From: Candidatus Obscuribacterales bacterium
GTDB taxonomy: Bacteria > Cyanobacteriota > Vampirovibrionia > Obscuribacterales > Obscuribacteraceae
DNA length: 64,000 bases
Assembly (NCBI GenBank): GCA_020634035.1
Contig: JACKCM010000001.1
Location: forward strand, 124,001 to 188,000
Direction of reading: 5' to 3'
Part shown: piece by piece, positions 1-9,334 of the stretch
Layout of the letters: every line of letters starts with the position of its first letter
Position numbering within the stretch: position 1 is the stretch's first letter
Position numbers and translations under genes: made by a program
The notes under the pieces: model-generated
The model's input: only the letters and a program-made list of their open reading frames with translations
What the model was told of the DNA's origin: nothing
Databases searched by the model: none

Positions 1-154
1 ATGTATTCCGATTGAGTTGGGACAGAACAAATGTATGTCTCGATGCTGCCTCAAGCACAAAGATAAAGACAAGCCTAAGATGGCACAAAAAAACTTAAGA
101 GGCAGGCGAAAGCCCTGAGGGATTCAGAAGTTGCCCATCTATAATGATATTGTG

Positions 155-214
155 AATTGAAAGTGGCCCCCGGATAGCAATACAAAGTGTTCCCGGGCAA
201 AAAAACTTTCAATT
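155..214 (-). terminator. Inverted repeat at 3' end of the 492-aa membrane protein gene
   Basis: AATTGAAAGT at 155-164 pairs perfectly with ACTTTCAATT at 205-214, and an inner CCCGG/CCGGG pair stacks inside. The right arm overlaps the stop codon of the minus-strand gene. There is no T-run after the stem on the minus strand, so it may be a stabilising 3' hairpin rather than a true intrinsic terminator. Bases 1-154 hold no gene I can support. Confidence 0.45.
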
Positions 215-1687
215 GGACTCGCGCCCTTTTATATTCTCCTTGACGGTCTTGACGCTCTGATGATCCTTCATAAAGTTATCTAGCTCTTTTCGCGTCTTAA
301 ACGCAATCGCCGTCAATGCATCAGGCTGGTCTGCCTTAACCGCGACAATAAAGACCGAGGCGGGGTTGTGGTCATCGTGGATGATCACTTTCATCACCCA
401 GAAGGTGCCGGCTGCACCATGCGAAAGAACAGGTTCTTCTATATCATAGTGATTCCAGTCGGCATCGGGAGCAGCGTTGTTCGCGTTGGCAATGGCGATT
501 CGGGGCGAATTCAGCTCTTTACCGTCAGGCACCACATAGACCCTCGCTTCACCGGTTATCGCATCGAAGAAAAGTATGCGCTCCAGGGCGTTTCGACCCA
601 TTCCTTGAGGTTCGAAAGGCATAACCAGCTGCAAGCCCAGGTTCTTGAACTCCTGATAGAAAGGAAATTGATTCTTGATAGAGTTTCCATCGCGAGCTTC
701 TTTTGCCACTTCAAGAAGATCGGTCTGGGCAACATAAAAATTCCAAAGTCCTTTGTGATAACTGGCATACGCGCTGCTGTAGATCTCCATCAATTCAGTG
801 GGATAAAGAGCCGCACCGGGAAACTCCTCGGCGGCATCAGAGGCACTGTGGCTCCAGAATGTTCCCATGGTAGAGAACTCCATCACACCGGCCAGATATG
901 GAACCATGGTGCCAAGCAAGGTGGGACGATAAGACCAGTAGCTGATCAAAAAAACCCAATCACCGTTATCTTTCTGCCAGTAGACTGTATTTCCGCGTTC
1001 GGATAGAGGATGGCGAATCTTCAAGATAGTATCTACGGCAGGAGAGTTGTGGCCCATTACAAAGAAGGCTTTTCCACCGACTGCTTTCTGCACGATACTC
1101 TGCTGAGTTTGTCCGGCATCGATGCTAACCACGCCGGTGACGGAATCGAACCATTTGTAGTAATACACTGTTCCTTCGAGACCCGCACGCCAGACCAGCT
1201 TTTTACCTGCACTGGTATTAATCAAGGCCAGATGCGGCTTACCTACCTGGACACGGTTGTCTCCGGTGGCATTCTCTAGAAACATCCTGGCAGTGGCACG
1301 GGCCACAAGCCTGCTGTTCACCGTCTCGGGGATACTCTGGAGAGGCAACGGATCAACAGCCTGTCCTAGCTGCCATTCCACAAGCATTCTATTGGTGTTC
1401 GTGAAATAGGTCGTCACAGCTAGTGCCGGAAAGAGACAGGCCAGAGCCGACCAGATTATCACTTGCCTTTTCTCTCCTTTATTCCGTAGCACCATAAGCA
1501 GTGCCAACACAGTCAGACCGACAAAGATCGCCGCAGGCAGATACTTCATAGCAGCGATCATGTAAGGATGCACAAATGGTGCCGCGGTCACATAAACCCC
1601 AAGAGAGACCAGAAACAAAAGAAAGTACATAACCACCTTTCTAAATCTCGAATTGCCCTGATTAACGTTTTCAGGTTGTTGCTTCAT
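209..1687 (-). CDS. Hypothetical membrane protein with three N-terminal TM helices
   Basis: A 492-aa protein of unknown function. Three hydrophobic segments near residues 16-38, 46-66 and 76-95 are followed by about 390 residues of mixed, probably folded soluble sequence with no motif I recognise. The start at 1687 has an AGGAG ribosome-binding site about 8 bases upstream. The gene is divergent from the amino-acid permease at 2443, with 755 bp between them, and appears monocistronic. The topology suggests a membrane-anchored extracytoplasmic or cytoplasmic domain, but the side is not clear. No catalytic residues can be proposed. Confidence 0.8.
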   Translation of the reverse strand: MKQQPENVNQGNSRFRKVVMYFLLFLVSLGVYVTAAPFVHPYMIAAMKYLPAAIFVGLTVLALLMVLRNKGEKRQVIIWSALACLFPALAVTTYFTNTNRMLVEWQLGQAVDPLPLQSIPETVNSRLVARATARMFLENATGDNRVQVGKPHLALINTSAGKKLVWRAGLEGTVYYYKWFDSVTGVVSIDAGQTQQSIVQKAVGGKAFFVMGHNSPAVDTILKIRHPLSERGNTVYWQKDNGDWVFLISYWSYRPTLLGTMVPYLAGVMEFSTMGTFWSHSASDAAEEFPGAALYPTELMEIYSSAYASYHKGLWNFYVAQTDLLEVAKEARDGNSIKNQFPFYQEFKNLGLQLVMPFEPQGMGRNALERILFFDAITGEARVYVVPDGKELNSPRIAIANANNAAPDADWNHYDIEEPVLSHGAAGTFWVMKVIIHDDHNPASVFIVAVKADQPDALTAIAFKTRKELDNFMKDHQSVKTVKENIKGRESN

Positions 1688-2442
1688 TGTTTTCTCCTAA
1701 TTGCAAAAATTTCGAATCATTGATTCGTTTGAAAATGAGCGCCCGGACCCGGACCCGGATTGGATTTAGCAACCATCAGTTACTTGCGGATTCGATATTT
1801 GAGAGAGAGAACCTGCCCAGCTGTTTTGTCTTATCGATTGCCTGCGCTCAAAAAAAATGACGGTGCATATGTAATGTTCGTCAAATTCACCTCGAGCCAC
1901 AACCTCACATACAAATATTATGTTGTGAACGCAAACGAGAAATAAGCTGCCTTTAGCTAGACCGGGTCTGGCGAAAGAGGCCGAAGACAAGATTTACTAA
2001 TGGCTAAAAACCGACGGACTTGAGATTGCTTGCCTCAAAGTGATTCTCGAAAAACCACTATAAGTGTTCTGTTTCAATGAGCGCTACTTTCTAAGATGCG
2101 ACATCGCAAAAACACTCAATTTACGCACCAGGACTGCTTTCACCTTGCAAGACAACTTGCTCTTAAAACAGGCCGCCAGTTTCTACCGATAAGCGGCCCA
2201 CCTCTGTGACAACAAGAAAAGCTGACAGTTGTCACAAATATTCTTTGGCTTCTGCCCCATCCACTTTGTTAGAAGAGAAGCATATCAACTTAGGTCTTCT
2301 CCCCTGAGAGCTTCACAGAAGAACCCGGAAAACCTCCGCCTCAACACACTAAAAGCCCTCCATAGCTCCTTATTGGAGCATCGCAGCAGCACGGCATCGT
2401 ATTGAGGAAACATTCAATTCAACAGGTTAACAGGAGACAAAT
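1688..2442. other. Divergent intergenic region, no gene supported
   Basis: This 755-bp gap separates the divergent membrane protein and permease genes and must hold both promoters. Near 1741-1757 the hexamer CCCGGA is repeated in tandem almost three times. Small reading frames on both strands (up to 74 codons) lack ribosome-binding sites and look like chance. Nothing else stands out. Confidence 0.6.
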
Positions 2443-4080
2443 ATGAACAAAGATAGTGCCTACTCGAAACTAAAAGCGGCTCTTTTCTGGATGAAATCGA
2501 ATCTTCTCATCCGCAAAAAACCACTGGAGAGCCTTATTGCAGGCGAGCATCTGTACCGACACTTCACAGCTTTTGACATATTTCTCTTTGGTATTGCAGC
2601 AATAGTAGGAGCAGGAATTTTTGTGCTTACCGGCCAGGCTGCCGTTGGTGCCGGACCCGGCATCTCGGTATCTTTCGTACTGGCAGCCCTGGTCTGCGCT
2701 CTGGTGGGTCTGGCCTATGCTGAAATGGCAAGCATGATACCGATATCCGGTAGCGCATATTCATACACCTATGCCACCATGGGTGAGTTCATAGCCTTCA
2801 TAATCGCCTGGGACCTTATACTTGAATACGCCCTGGGAGCGTCAGCAGTGGCAGTCGGCTGGAGCGAATACCTTGGTCATATTCTAGAAGCTCTCAGTAT
2901 GCCTCTTCCGCGATCTCTAACCATCGCACCCGCCGACGGCAACGTCCCCTGGCCTCTAATTGCCTTGGCCGTTTTCGCCTTCGGATGCGGATTTTTCCTC
3001 TTCGAAAAAACCAAAAGTCTCTTCTTCAACTTTGACAAACTCAAACTAGAAGAAAAACTGCCTGCCATCGCCGCTGCGATTATGGTCGGCAGCTTCGTAC
3101 TGGCAGGTTGCTATGCAAGCTATTCTGCAGCTCGAGAACTGGAGAGCATAAACCTTCCGGCAGCAGCAATTTTGCTCTCGATCAGCTGGGGTCTGACTCG
3201 TGGCGTCAAAGAGACAGCAAAATACACTGCGATAATGGTGGCGATAAAACTTGCGGTGATCGCCCTGGTGCTAGCTGTGGGCGGCTACCACATAGCTGTA
3301 GAAGGTGTCGGGGACCACTGGACTCCTTTCCTGCCCCACGGCTGGAGCGGAGTAGTAACCGGAGCCTCCATAGTCTTCTTCGCATACATCGGCTTCGATG
3401 CCGTTCCAACGATGGCAGAAGAATGCATAGATCCACAAAGAGATCTGCCCCGGGGTATGCTGGGCAGCCTTGCTGTCTGTACCGTTCTTTATGTGTTGAT
3501 GTCGCTGGTTATGACAGGAACCGTAGCCTACTCAGAACTCGGCACCGCCGCACCGGTTGCCACTGTGCTCGGTGCCATCGGTCAGACCTGGGCTGTGATG
3601 GTCGCTTCCATTGGAGCTCTTGCCGGTCTGACCTCTGTTCTCATAGTCCTTCTCTATGGGCAATCGAGAATCACCATGAAACTTTCTCAAGACGGGTTAA
3701 TCACTCCTTACCTCTCAGTCATAGATGAACACTACAAGACACCTTTCCGTGCCATAGCGGTCATAGGCTTCTTTGTCGCTCTGCCGGCAGCACTGCTTCC
3801 AATAACCGAGTTGGCTGAACTGGTCAGCATAGGCACCCTGGCCGCATTTGTGCTGGTCTGCGGCGGTGTGATTATTCTCAGATATTCCGAACCAGATAGA
3901 GAAAGACATTTCCGCTGTCCCGGCGCACCTGTCACTCCGGCGCTTGGCTTAATCGGCTGTCTCTATCTGATGTTTCACCTACCGCTTGTCACCTGGTTGC
4001 GATTCATCATATGGATGGTGGTCGCAATAGTCATTTATTTCAGCTACGGCAAGCGCAACAGCAAATTGAACGATTTATAA
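2443..4080 (+). CDS. APC-superfamily amino-acid permease (cationic amino-acid transporter type)
   Basis: A 545-aa polytopic inner-membrane transporter. The first helix region carries the APC hallmark GAGIFVLTG (near residues 56-64), followed by GPGIS and a second helix ending in YAEMASMIP, as in CAT-type permeases that move amino acids with protons or by exchange. About 12-14 hydrophobic segments can be counted. An AGGAG site sits 8 bases before the ATG. The next gene, rseP, starts 14 bases after the stop, so the two may be co-transcribed. A clearly related permease starts at 63256. Substrate cannot be read from the sequence; basic amino acids are a family-based guess. Confidence 0.93.
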   Translation: MNKDSAYSKLKAALFWMKSNLLIRKKPLESLIAGEHLYRHFTAFDIFLFGIAAIVGAGIFVLTGQAAVGAGPGISVSFVLAALVCALVGLAYAEMASMIPISGSAYSYTYATMGEFIAFIIAWDLILEYALGASAVAVGWSEYLGHILEALSMPLPRSLTIAPADGNVPWPLIALAVFAFGCGFFLFEKTKSLFFNFDKLKLEEKLPAIAAAIMVGSFVLAGCYASYSAARELESINLPAAAILLSISWGLTRGVKETAKYTAIMVAIKLAVIALVLAVGGYHIAVEGVGDHWTPFLPHGWSGVVTGASIVFFAYIGFDAVPTMAEECIDPQRDLPRGMLGSLAVCTVLYVLMSLVMTGTVAYSELGTAAPVATVLGAIGQTWAVMVASIGALAGLTSVLIVLLYGQSRITMKLSQDGLITPYLSVIDEHYKTPFRAIAVIGFFVALPAALLPITELAELVSIGTLAAFVLVCGGVIILRYSEPDRERHFRCPGAPVTPALGLIGCLYLMFHLPLVTWLRFIIWMVVAIVIYFSYGKRNSKLNDL

Positions 4081-4094
4081 AACGGAGAAATCAT

Positions 4095-5174
4095 ATGAAT
4101 ACGTTACTTTCGATACAGGGATTCCTGTTTATACTTCTGGGCTTCATATTCCTGATTACTGTTCACGAACTGGGTCACTGGCTTCTGGCCAGATACTACA
4201 AGTTCAAGACCCCGATCTTTTCAGTGGGCTTCGGAAAGCCTTATCTAACTCTGGGCAAGAAATTCGATACCGAATTCCGCCTTAGCGCCATCCCCTTCGG
4301 CGGATACGTCGCTATTCCTGCCATGGATGATGTGTCTTCTCAGAGCGAATCAGAGCCGAGGAAACCGGTAGGACAAAGAGCTATGGTTGCCCTCGCCGGT
4401 CCTTTGTTCAATATACTGCTGGCAATCGCTATAGGTTGGGCTATATTCGGCTGGTACGGCAAAGTCGAACTGGACTTTCAACACCTTTTGATACAGGGAT
4501 TCAGCCAGGCAAACTCTGCAGCGAAAGTCGCCGGTCTTGAAACCGGTGACAGAATCGTGAGTGTAAACGGCTATCAAATACGCTCTCCCATGGATCTCGC
4601 CAGCTCTCTATCAGGTAATCACGGTGAGTCGGTGTCGATAGAGATAACTCGCAACGGCAAAGAAATGTCCCTCACGATTTCACCATCGCAAGAAGGAAAG
4701 CTGGGAGTTCAACTAAAGCCTGTCTTCAAACGTAGATTCGAAAACCTGACCGCATTTGAAGCCCTGAAAAAATCCGTTCAGGACAATATGGCAATGATGA
4801 AAGATGTGACCGTTGCCTTCGGACAGCTGTTCATGAAACTTTTTCCGTCAGACTCCGACCCTGCCACCAGCAATGATGGCGATCTGGAGCTCAGCGGACC
4901 GGTGGGCATTTTTCAAATAGGCATCGAAGCTTTCAGATCCGGTGGTTACTCCTACTGGTACTTCCTCATGGTTATCAGTGTAAACCTCGGCATTATAAAC
5001 CTGCTACCGCTGCCAGTCCTGGACGGTGGAAGAATCCTACTCTATGGAATCGAAGCGGTCATAGGCGGTCCTGTAAACAGCAAGATTCAACAAATCTTGT
5101 TCGGCTTATCGGCCTTCTTTCTAATCGGACTGATGCTCTGGGTGACAGCAGCAGAGCTTTCAGGTCTACTTTGA
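4095..5174 (+). CDS. rseP: RIP zinc metalloprotease, site-2 protease RseP (M50)
   Basis: A 359-aa intramembrane protease that in this family cleaves transmembrane anti-sigma factors or signal-peptide remnants. The first helix contains HELGH (residues 24-28), the zinc-binding HExxH. A PDZ domain lies around residues 130-210, and the last helices contain LDGG (from about 309), which supplies the third zinc ligand. I take the ATG at 4095, preceded by ACGGAGAAA, instead of an in-frame ATG 84 bases upstream that would overlap the permease. The length is on the short side because only one PDZ domain is evident. It is followed after 13 bases by an acyltransferase, suggesting an envelope operon. Confidence 0.93.
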   Translation: MNTLLSIQGFLFILLGFIFLITVHELGHWLLARYYKFKTPIFSVGFGKPYLTLGKKFDTEFRLSAIPFGGYVAIPAMDDVSSQSESEPRKPVGQRAMVALAGPLFNILLAIAIGWAIFGWYGKVELDFQHLLIQGFSQANSAAKVAGLETGDRIVSVNGYQIRSPMDLASSLSGNHGESVSIEITRNGKEMSLTISPSQEGKLGVQLKPVFKRRFENLTAFEALKKSVQDNMAMMKDVTVAFGQLFMKLFPSDSDPATSNDGDLELSGPVGIFQIGIEAFRSGGYSYWYFLMVISVNLGIINLLPLPVLDGGRILLYGIEAVIGGPVNSKIQQILFGLSAFFLIGLMLWVTAAELSGLL

Positions 5175-5187
5175 ATAAGAGCCTGCC

Positions 5188-6468
5188 ATGAGAAGCAGAA
5201 AACCGACAGATAAACTGGCCGAGCTCGAGAAGACTGTGCAAGAGATGCTCAGGGAAGCGGATGTGGACTTCGAGAGTGTCAAATGCTATCGCGAAAGCAT
5301 TCACATCCATCTAACCGATGGCGCCCCCCATCAAAATATTGAATCGCTCATTCCAGCTATCCTGGATGGAAAGCCGACTATGCTTTTTATAAATGGATCA
5401 GCCTTAAAACGTGCCACCGACCGTGACCTGTTCGGAGACTGCCAGGCCACTCTGGCAGACAACAGCAAGAATAAGTACTCACTGTTGACCATCACGGGCA
5501 GGATCGGTCTGGTAGTGATCATATTAACAGCGGCCGCGGCAATCGCAGCTGCCTATCTCTATCGAGAGCCCATCCAGACCTTCTTGCTCTACTTACTGCA
5601 CCGGCTTGGATACTTTCAAAATGAAAACTCTCTTTCCTTCTCGCATCTGGCATATCCACTTTCTTCAGCTCGCTGGCTCCTGCCTGCAACGCTCTTTGTA
5701 CTGGTTAACTACCTGACATTCAAATTCACCTACTGGTACAAGGAAGGACAGATCCTGAGAACGCCGGGTCATCTTACACCAAGGATATCTTTACCGGCGA
5801 GATTCACCCGGGCTGCCCTCCTGAAGCTCCTTTCGAGCCTGTTTGTAGGCAAAGTGACCATCAGCGGTCACGAGCAAATTCCTTCTGGAACACGGCAGAT
5901 TGTAGTTGCAAATCATCAAACTGAAAAAGACACTCTTTTGATGGGTAACCTTCTCGGAACCCGCAACTACAGATACATGATAGCAAAATATCAGACCGCC
6001 GGCTGGAGAGCCCCTCTAGCCGCCTGGACCGGTGCCATCATCGTAGACTTCAAGTCGGAGGAAGGTGGCTCCATAGCGCTCAAAACCTCAAAGCGAATGA
6101 TGGAAAGAGCCGATGAACTGGACACCGACTTTCTCATCTTCCCCCAGGGCAATCTCCACCCGGATAACATTATTACACGAGACCAGTTCAGACCGGGAGC
6201 GGCACTACTCGCTCTGCATGCGGCTTCGCTCGGTCAAGAAGTCTCCATCCTACCGGTCGGAATCAAGTATATAAGAGACCCGGCTGCCATGACCTGGTTC
6301 CATAGAGTTCTCTCTGTTGCGGGTCTGGATGATGCTCGCCGCTTTTTTGGTGACCTCACCTACGGTGCCAACCTTACCGTGGGCAAACACCTATCGATCT
6401 CCGCAGAGAACTCTGCCGAAGAGATCACCGAACGGATCTATGTAGCCATAAAAGGGCTTATCAACTAG
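5188..6468 (+). CDS. PlsC-like 1-acylglycerol-3-phosphate acyltransferase with N-terminal extension
   Basis: A 426-aa membrane-bound acyltransferase. The catalytic NHxxxxD motif is present as NHQTEKD (residues 242-248), and a FPQGN block near 318-322 stands where the family's FPEGT motif falls, with Q replacing E. Two TM segments lie near 106-125 and 162-180. The first 95 residues form an extra soluble domain I do not recognise. The family transfers an acyl group to lysophosphatidic acid or a related glycerolipid. It follows rseP by 13 bases with an AAGAG site before the ATG. The exact acceptor is uncertain because of the E-to-Q change. Confidence 0.85.
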   Translation: MRSRKPTDKLAELEKTVQEMLREADVDFESVKCYRESIHIHLTDGAPHQNIESLIPAILDGKPTMLFINGSALKRATDRDLFGDCQATLADNSKNKYSLLTITGRIGLVVIILTAAAAIAAAYLYREPIQTFLLYLLHRLGYFQNENSLSFSHLAYPLSSARWLLPATLFVLVNYLTFKFTYWYKEGQILRTPGHLTPRISLPARFTRAALLKLLSSLFVGKVTISGHEQIPSGTRQIVVANHQTEKDTLLMGNLLGTRNYRYMIAKYQTAGWRAPLAAWTGAIIVDFKSEEGGSIALKTSKRMMERADELDTDFLIFPQGNLHPDNIITRDQFRPGAALLALHAASLGQEVSILPVGIKYIRDPAAMTWFHRVLSVAGLDDARRFFGDLTYGANLTVGKHLSISAENSAEEITERIYVAIKGLIN

Positions 6469-6513
6469 ATCTTGATCTAAATAAACACAAATCAACTCAA
6501 CTGGAGAAATACC

Positions 6514-6759
6514 ATGACTATCGTAGACATCGCCATTTTCGGCTTAATGACCTCAGGCTTCGCCATCGCAACCCATCTCGAAACCATCGGCAAAGGACAA
6601 TTTATAGCTATCGTGATCGCCATCAGTATGGCAATCGGCTTCATCACATCTGCCTTCGGTCTGGTCGCCTTCCTGTGGATGGTTATCGCGCTGTTTACCG
6701 GCTACGGCTTCGGACGCTGGCGCCACCGCAAAGACTCGCAATCCGGCGAGAAAGGTTGA
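6514..6759 (+). CDS. Small two-helix membrane protein
   Basis: An 81-aa protein of unknown function. Two hydrophobic stretches, about residues 5-20 and 29-65 (the second long enough for two helices), are followed by a basic, polar tail. A CTGGAGAAA ribosome-binding site precedes the ATG. It lies between the acyltransferase and the thioesterase on the same strand with short spacers (45 and 18 bases), so it is probably part of the same transcription unit. No domain is recognised. Confidence 0.75.
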   Translation: MTIVDIAIFGLMTSGFAIATHLETIGKGQFIAIVIAISMAIGFITSAFGLVAFLWMVIALFTGYGFGRWRHRKDSQSGEKG

Positions 6760-6777
6760 AACACGGGAGAGCACACC

Positions 6778-7170
6778 ATGCCATCCCAAAACCGGAAAGC
6801 TGTTCGGATTCCCGATCTGATCATCAACATGCTACCGAAGGACACTAACGGCACAGGAAAAAATGTGTTCGGAGGAGTCCTAATGCACTATATGGACATG
6901 GCCGCCTTGAATGCGGCAAGAAAAGTCTGTTGCAGCACGATTGTGACCAGAGCATTCGAGAATATCCTCTTCGAAGCCCCTATTCATGTGGGCGATTCCG
7001 TTTACTTCTACGGCTCGGTGGCAAAAGTAGGTCATACCTCTTTGACCATAGAGCTGGAAGTTTTCGCCCTTTTCACCGGCACAAAAGCGAGGAAAGTCGC
7101 TTCAGCCCGCTGCATTTTCGTAGCAGTGGATGAGAATGAGCGGCCCACCAGACTGGAGATGCTCAACTAA
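6778..7170 (+). CDS. Acyl-CoA thioesterase, hotdog fold (YciA-like)
   Basis: A 130-aa single hotdog-domain enzyme expected to hydrolyse acyl-CoA to free fatty acid and CoA in the cytoplasm. The N-terminal part shows the family block in which an N/G-rich loop leads to VFGGVLMHYMD, where the Asp is the usual catalytic acid, followed later by the conserved FEAPIHVGD strand-turn. Length is typical for one hotdog domain. Its position a few kilobases upstream of SDR, enoyl-CoA hydratase and acyl-CoA dehydrogenase genes fits acyl-CoA metabolism. Confidence 0.87.
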   Translation: MPSQNRKAVRIPDLIINMLPKDTNGTGKNVFGGVLMHYMDMAALNAARKVCCSTIVTRAFENILFEAPIHVGDSVYFYGSVAKVGHTSLTIELEVFALFTGTKARKVASARCIFVAVDENERPTRLEMLN

Positions 7171-7182
7171 CCAGGAGGAAAA

Positions 7183-7350
7183 ATGCAAACACTCTTAATT
7201 ACCGTAACCAGCCTCGAAAAGCAAGCGTCCTTTTCGATGCCGGCAGGATCAACTCCTGCTCTGGTCAGAAAGGCAGTAGCCAGCAGATTCGGCTATCGAC
7301 AGATTGGCATTGCCCATTGCTGGTTCGGAATTCTCAAAGACAACGACTGA
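7183..7350 (+). CDS. Small 55-aa hypothetical protein
   Basis: A short reading frame starting 12 bases after the thioesterase stop. It has the strongest ribosome-binding site in the neighbourhood, CCAGGAGGAA, at ideal spacing before the ATG at 7183, which is the main reason to believe it. The product has a mixed, non-hydrophobic composition, begins MQTLLITVTS and has a basic middle. No family is recognised. It ends 34 bases before the S41 protease gene. Confidence 0.6.
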   Translation: MQTLLITVTSLEKQASFSMPAGSTPALVRKAVASRFGYRQIGIAHCWFGILKDND

Positions 7351-7384
7351 AAGCAAATTCAACAAAATAAATTGAGTAGACAAA

Positions 7385-8869
7385 ATGAAAGGACCAATCA
7401 AATTCAATCACATTCTCTATCTGGCCGGATTCTTAGTGCTAACCCTAATTCTCTTCAATCTGGGTGAAGACGACAAGCAGATTCCACAGACAACCGCGGT
7501 TCAGGAGAAGCACACAGCTTCCTGCGTAGATGAGAAAAAGCTTCCCGCCCCCGGCAATAGTTTCGACGGCAAGATCCTCTATCGGCACGCTTTTGCAGCG
7601 ATCTGCAACGGACACTTGAAGCTGGCCGATTCAGCAAGTATGAAAGCGTTTAAAAAGGAATGGGAAAACAAATACAGCCCATCGGAGCTCTCCACAGAAG
7701 AGAAGACGGACAGGGCGATCGCCGCTATGCTTGCTTCGCTGAACCAACGATTCGATACTTATCTGTTACCCCAGGCAGTGGAAGCAAGCAAGGAGCAGAT
7801 AGATCCGACCCTGAGCGGAATCGGCGCCGAGATAAGCCTGACAGCTCCCCTGAAAGAAGCCACGAAACTTTCCAACACCAACAGGCTCCTGATCAAACGA
7901 GTACTGGAAGGCGGACCTTCAGAGGGCATTCTGCAAGAAGGTGACATTATCACCGCTGTCAATGGCATCCCGCTTGTCGGTCTCGACCTGGAAGATGTGG
8001 TCTATAAGAGAATTCGCGGCAAAGCAGGTACACCGGTTTTGTTGACGATCGAAAGACAAGAAGAGCCGGTGAAAGTTATTCGCGGCAACATCACCATGAA
8101 GGTAGTGAGCGAACACGCTCTAGATGGCAACATTGCCTATATCCAGCTCCGCGACTTCATGTCTAAATATGCCGTAAAAGAGTTCCACGACGCTCTGGAA
8201 AGAGCTAACAAGGCTAACGCGGTAATCATAGACCTGAGAAACAATCCCGGCGGCAACTTCGATAGCGTCATCATGATCGCAAGCTTTTTGTTGAATCAAG
8301 GCAACTTAGTGGTGGTCAACGCCAGAGAAGGCGACGGTCTATCCCGCTCCGACATAGCTTTATATGAAGGATTCATGGCCACCATCGAATATGTCAAAGA
8401 AGGTGTAGACGATAAAGTCTTGAAACATTACCCGCTTGGCATACCGCAAGCCGTCACCCAGGACCGTCAGCACCTGGCCGAAATAGCTGCGGACACTCCG
8501 ATTGTGGTGCTGATCAACGAAAGGTCTGCCAGCGGCAGTGAACTGCTATCCGGCATATTAAAAGATCGTGCCACTCTGGTCGGACAACCTACACTAGGCA
8601 AAGGTGTCGGTCAGGGTCTGCATCCGCTACCTTACGGTCGAGAGCTACATGTTACCGAGCTGGAATTTCTTCCTCGCGGACAGAGCATTGATAAAGTAGG
8701 CGTGATTCCGGATCTTATCGTCAAAGACGATCCTTCTCAGGACGGTGATGAACAGCTCAATCAGGCGGTAGCACAAGCAAAATCTCTGATAGAAAAAACC
8801 CGGTCCGTTGCGACCCTGAAGCAGAAATTGGAGAAAGAAAAAAGGTCTTTCTTCCTGCTAGACAAATAA
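7385..8869 (+). CDS. S41 C-terminal processing protease (CtpA/Prc-like)
   Basis: A 494-aa serine protease with an N-terminal signal anchor (about residues 8-25), so the body lies outside the cytoplasmic membrane. A PDZ domain occupies roughly residues 135-225 and the S41 catalytic core follows. The nucleophile region is SASGSE near residues 381-386, and the general-base lysine is in GKGVGQ some 20-25 residues later. The family trims the C-termini of exported proteins. The sequence around the PDZ domain and FDTYLLP is typical of cyanobacterial-type CtpA proteins. The ribosome-binding site is weak (AATTGAGTAG). Confidence 0.92.
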   Translation: MKGPIKFNHILYLAGFLVLTLILFNLGEDDKQIPQTTAVQEKHTASCVDEKKLPAPGNSFDGKILYRHAFAAICNGHLKLADSASMKAFKKEWENKYSPSELSTEEKTDRAIAAMLASLNQRFDTYLLPQAVEASKEQIDPTLSGIGAEISLTAPLKEATKLSNTNRLLIKRVLEGGPSEGILQEGDIITAVNGIPLVGLDLEDVVYKRIRGKAGTPVLLTIERQEEPVKVIRGNITMKVVSEHALDGNIAYIQLRDFMSKYAVKEFHDALERANKANAVIIDLRNNPGGNFDSVIMIASFLLNQGNLVVVNAREGDGLSRSDIALYEGFMATIEYVKEGVDDKVLKHYPLGIPQAVTQDRQHLAEIAADTPIVVLINERSASGSELLSGILKDRATLVGQPTLGKGVGQGLHPLPYGRELHVTELEFLPRGQSIDKVGVIPDLIVKDDPSQDGDEQLNQAVAQAKSLIEKTRSVATLKQKLEKEKRSFFLLDK

Positions 8870-9030
8870 ATTTGCCTTGCCCGAGACAGGTTCTTAACCC
8901 TTATTCTGTCTCGGTTTTCATCAGCCCCTCCCAACTGGCCCTCTCCCCTCCGGCAAAAGTGTCGCTTTACATAGCTGCGATGCTGACCCATGATACCGGC
9001 ACACTCACCAAGGGCACCGGGAGGTGGAAG

Positions 9031-9246
9031 ATGGAAAGATGCAAAGCAAAGACGCTTCGAACCAGAAAAGAGCGATGCCACAAAGGCTTCCATGAAGTAG
9101 AGCGCCGAGAGCTCGCCAGAGAAGACTGCACCATTACCGAAGTCACCTATAGTGGTGCCAGGGGCAAACTCTATTACTTCCGAAAGCAAACGGAACCTGA
9201 CTCTAAACCCGACCTCAACCCAACAGCAGCTGACCTGTCCTGGTAA
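9031..9246 (+). CDS. Small basic hypothetical protein, 71 aa
   Basis: The longest frame here begins at 8872 right after the protease stop, but the ATG at 9031 has a strong GGGAGGTGGAAG ribosome-binding site, so I start there. The 71-residue product is rich in Arg, Lys and Glu with two to three Cys (MERCKAKT... DCTITEV) and resembles no family I know. A strong terminator follows at 9283-9313. Confidence 0.55.
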   Translation: MERCKAKTLRTRKERCHKGFHEVERRELAREDCTITEVTYSGARGKLYYFRKQTEPDSKPDLNPTAADLSW

Positions 9247-9282
9247 TTTAGAAAAACACAGTAAAACATCCCTGACCAAGTC

Positions 9283-9313
9283 AGAGACTCCAGGTAATGA
9301 ACCTGGAGTCTCT
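9283..9313 (+). terminator. Intrinsic terminator or attenuator hairpin
   Basis: A perfect 13-bp stem (AGAGACTCCAGGT paired with ACCTGGAGTCTCT) closes a 5-base AATGA loop. The tail, ATTTATTTT, is T-rich but interrupted. It ends 21 bases before the next start codon and covers part of that gene's leader, so it could also act as an attenuator. Confidence 0.75.
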
Positions 9314-9334
9314 ATTTATTTTGGAGAATTTATC

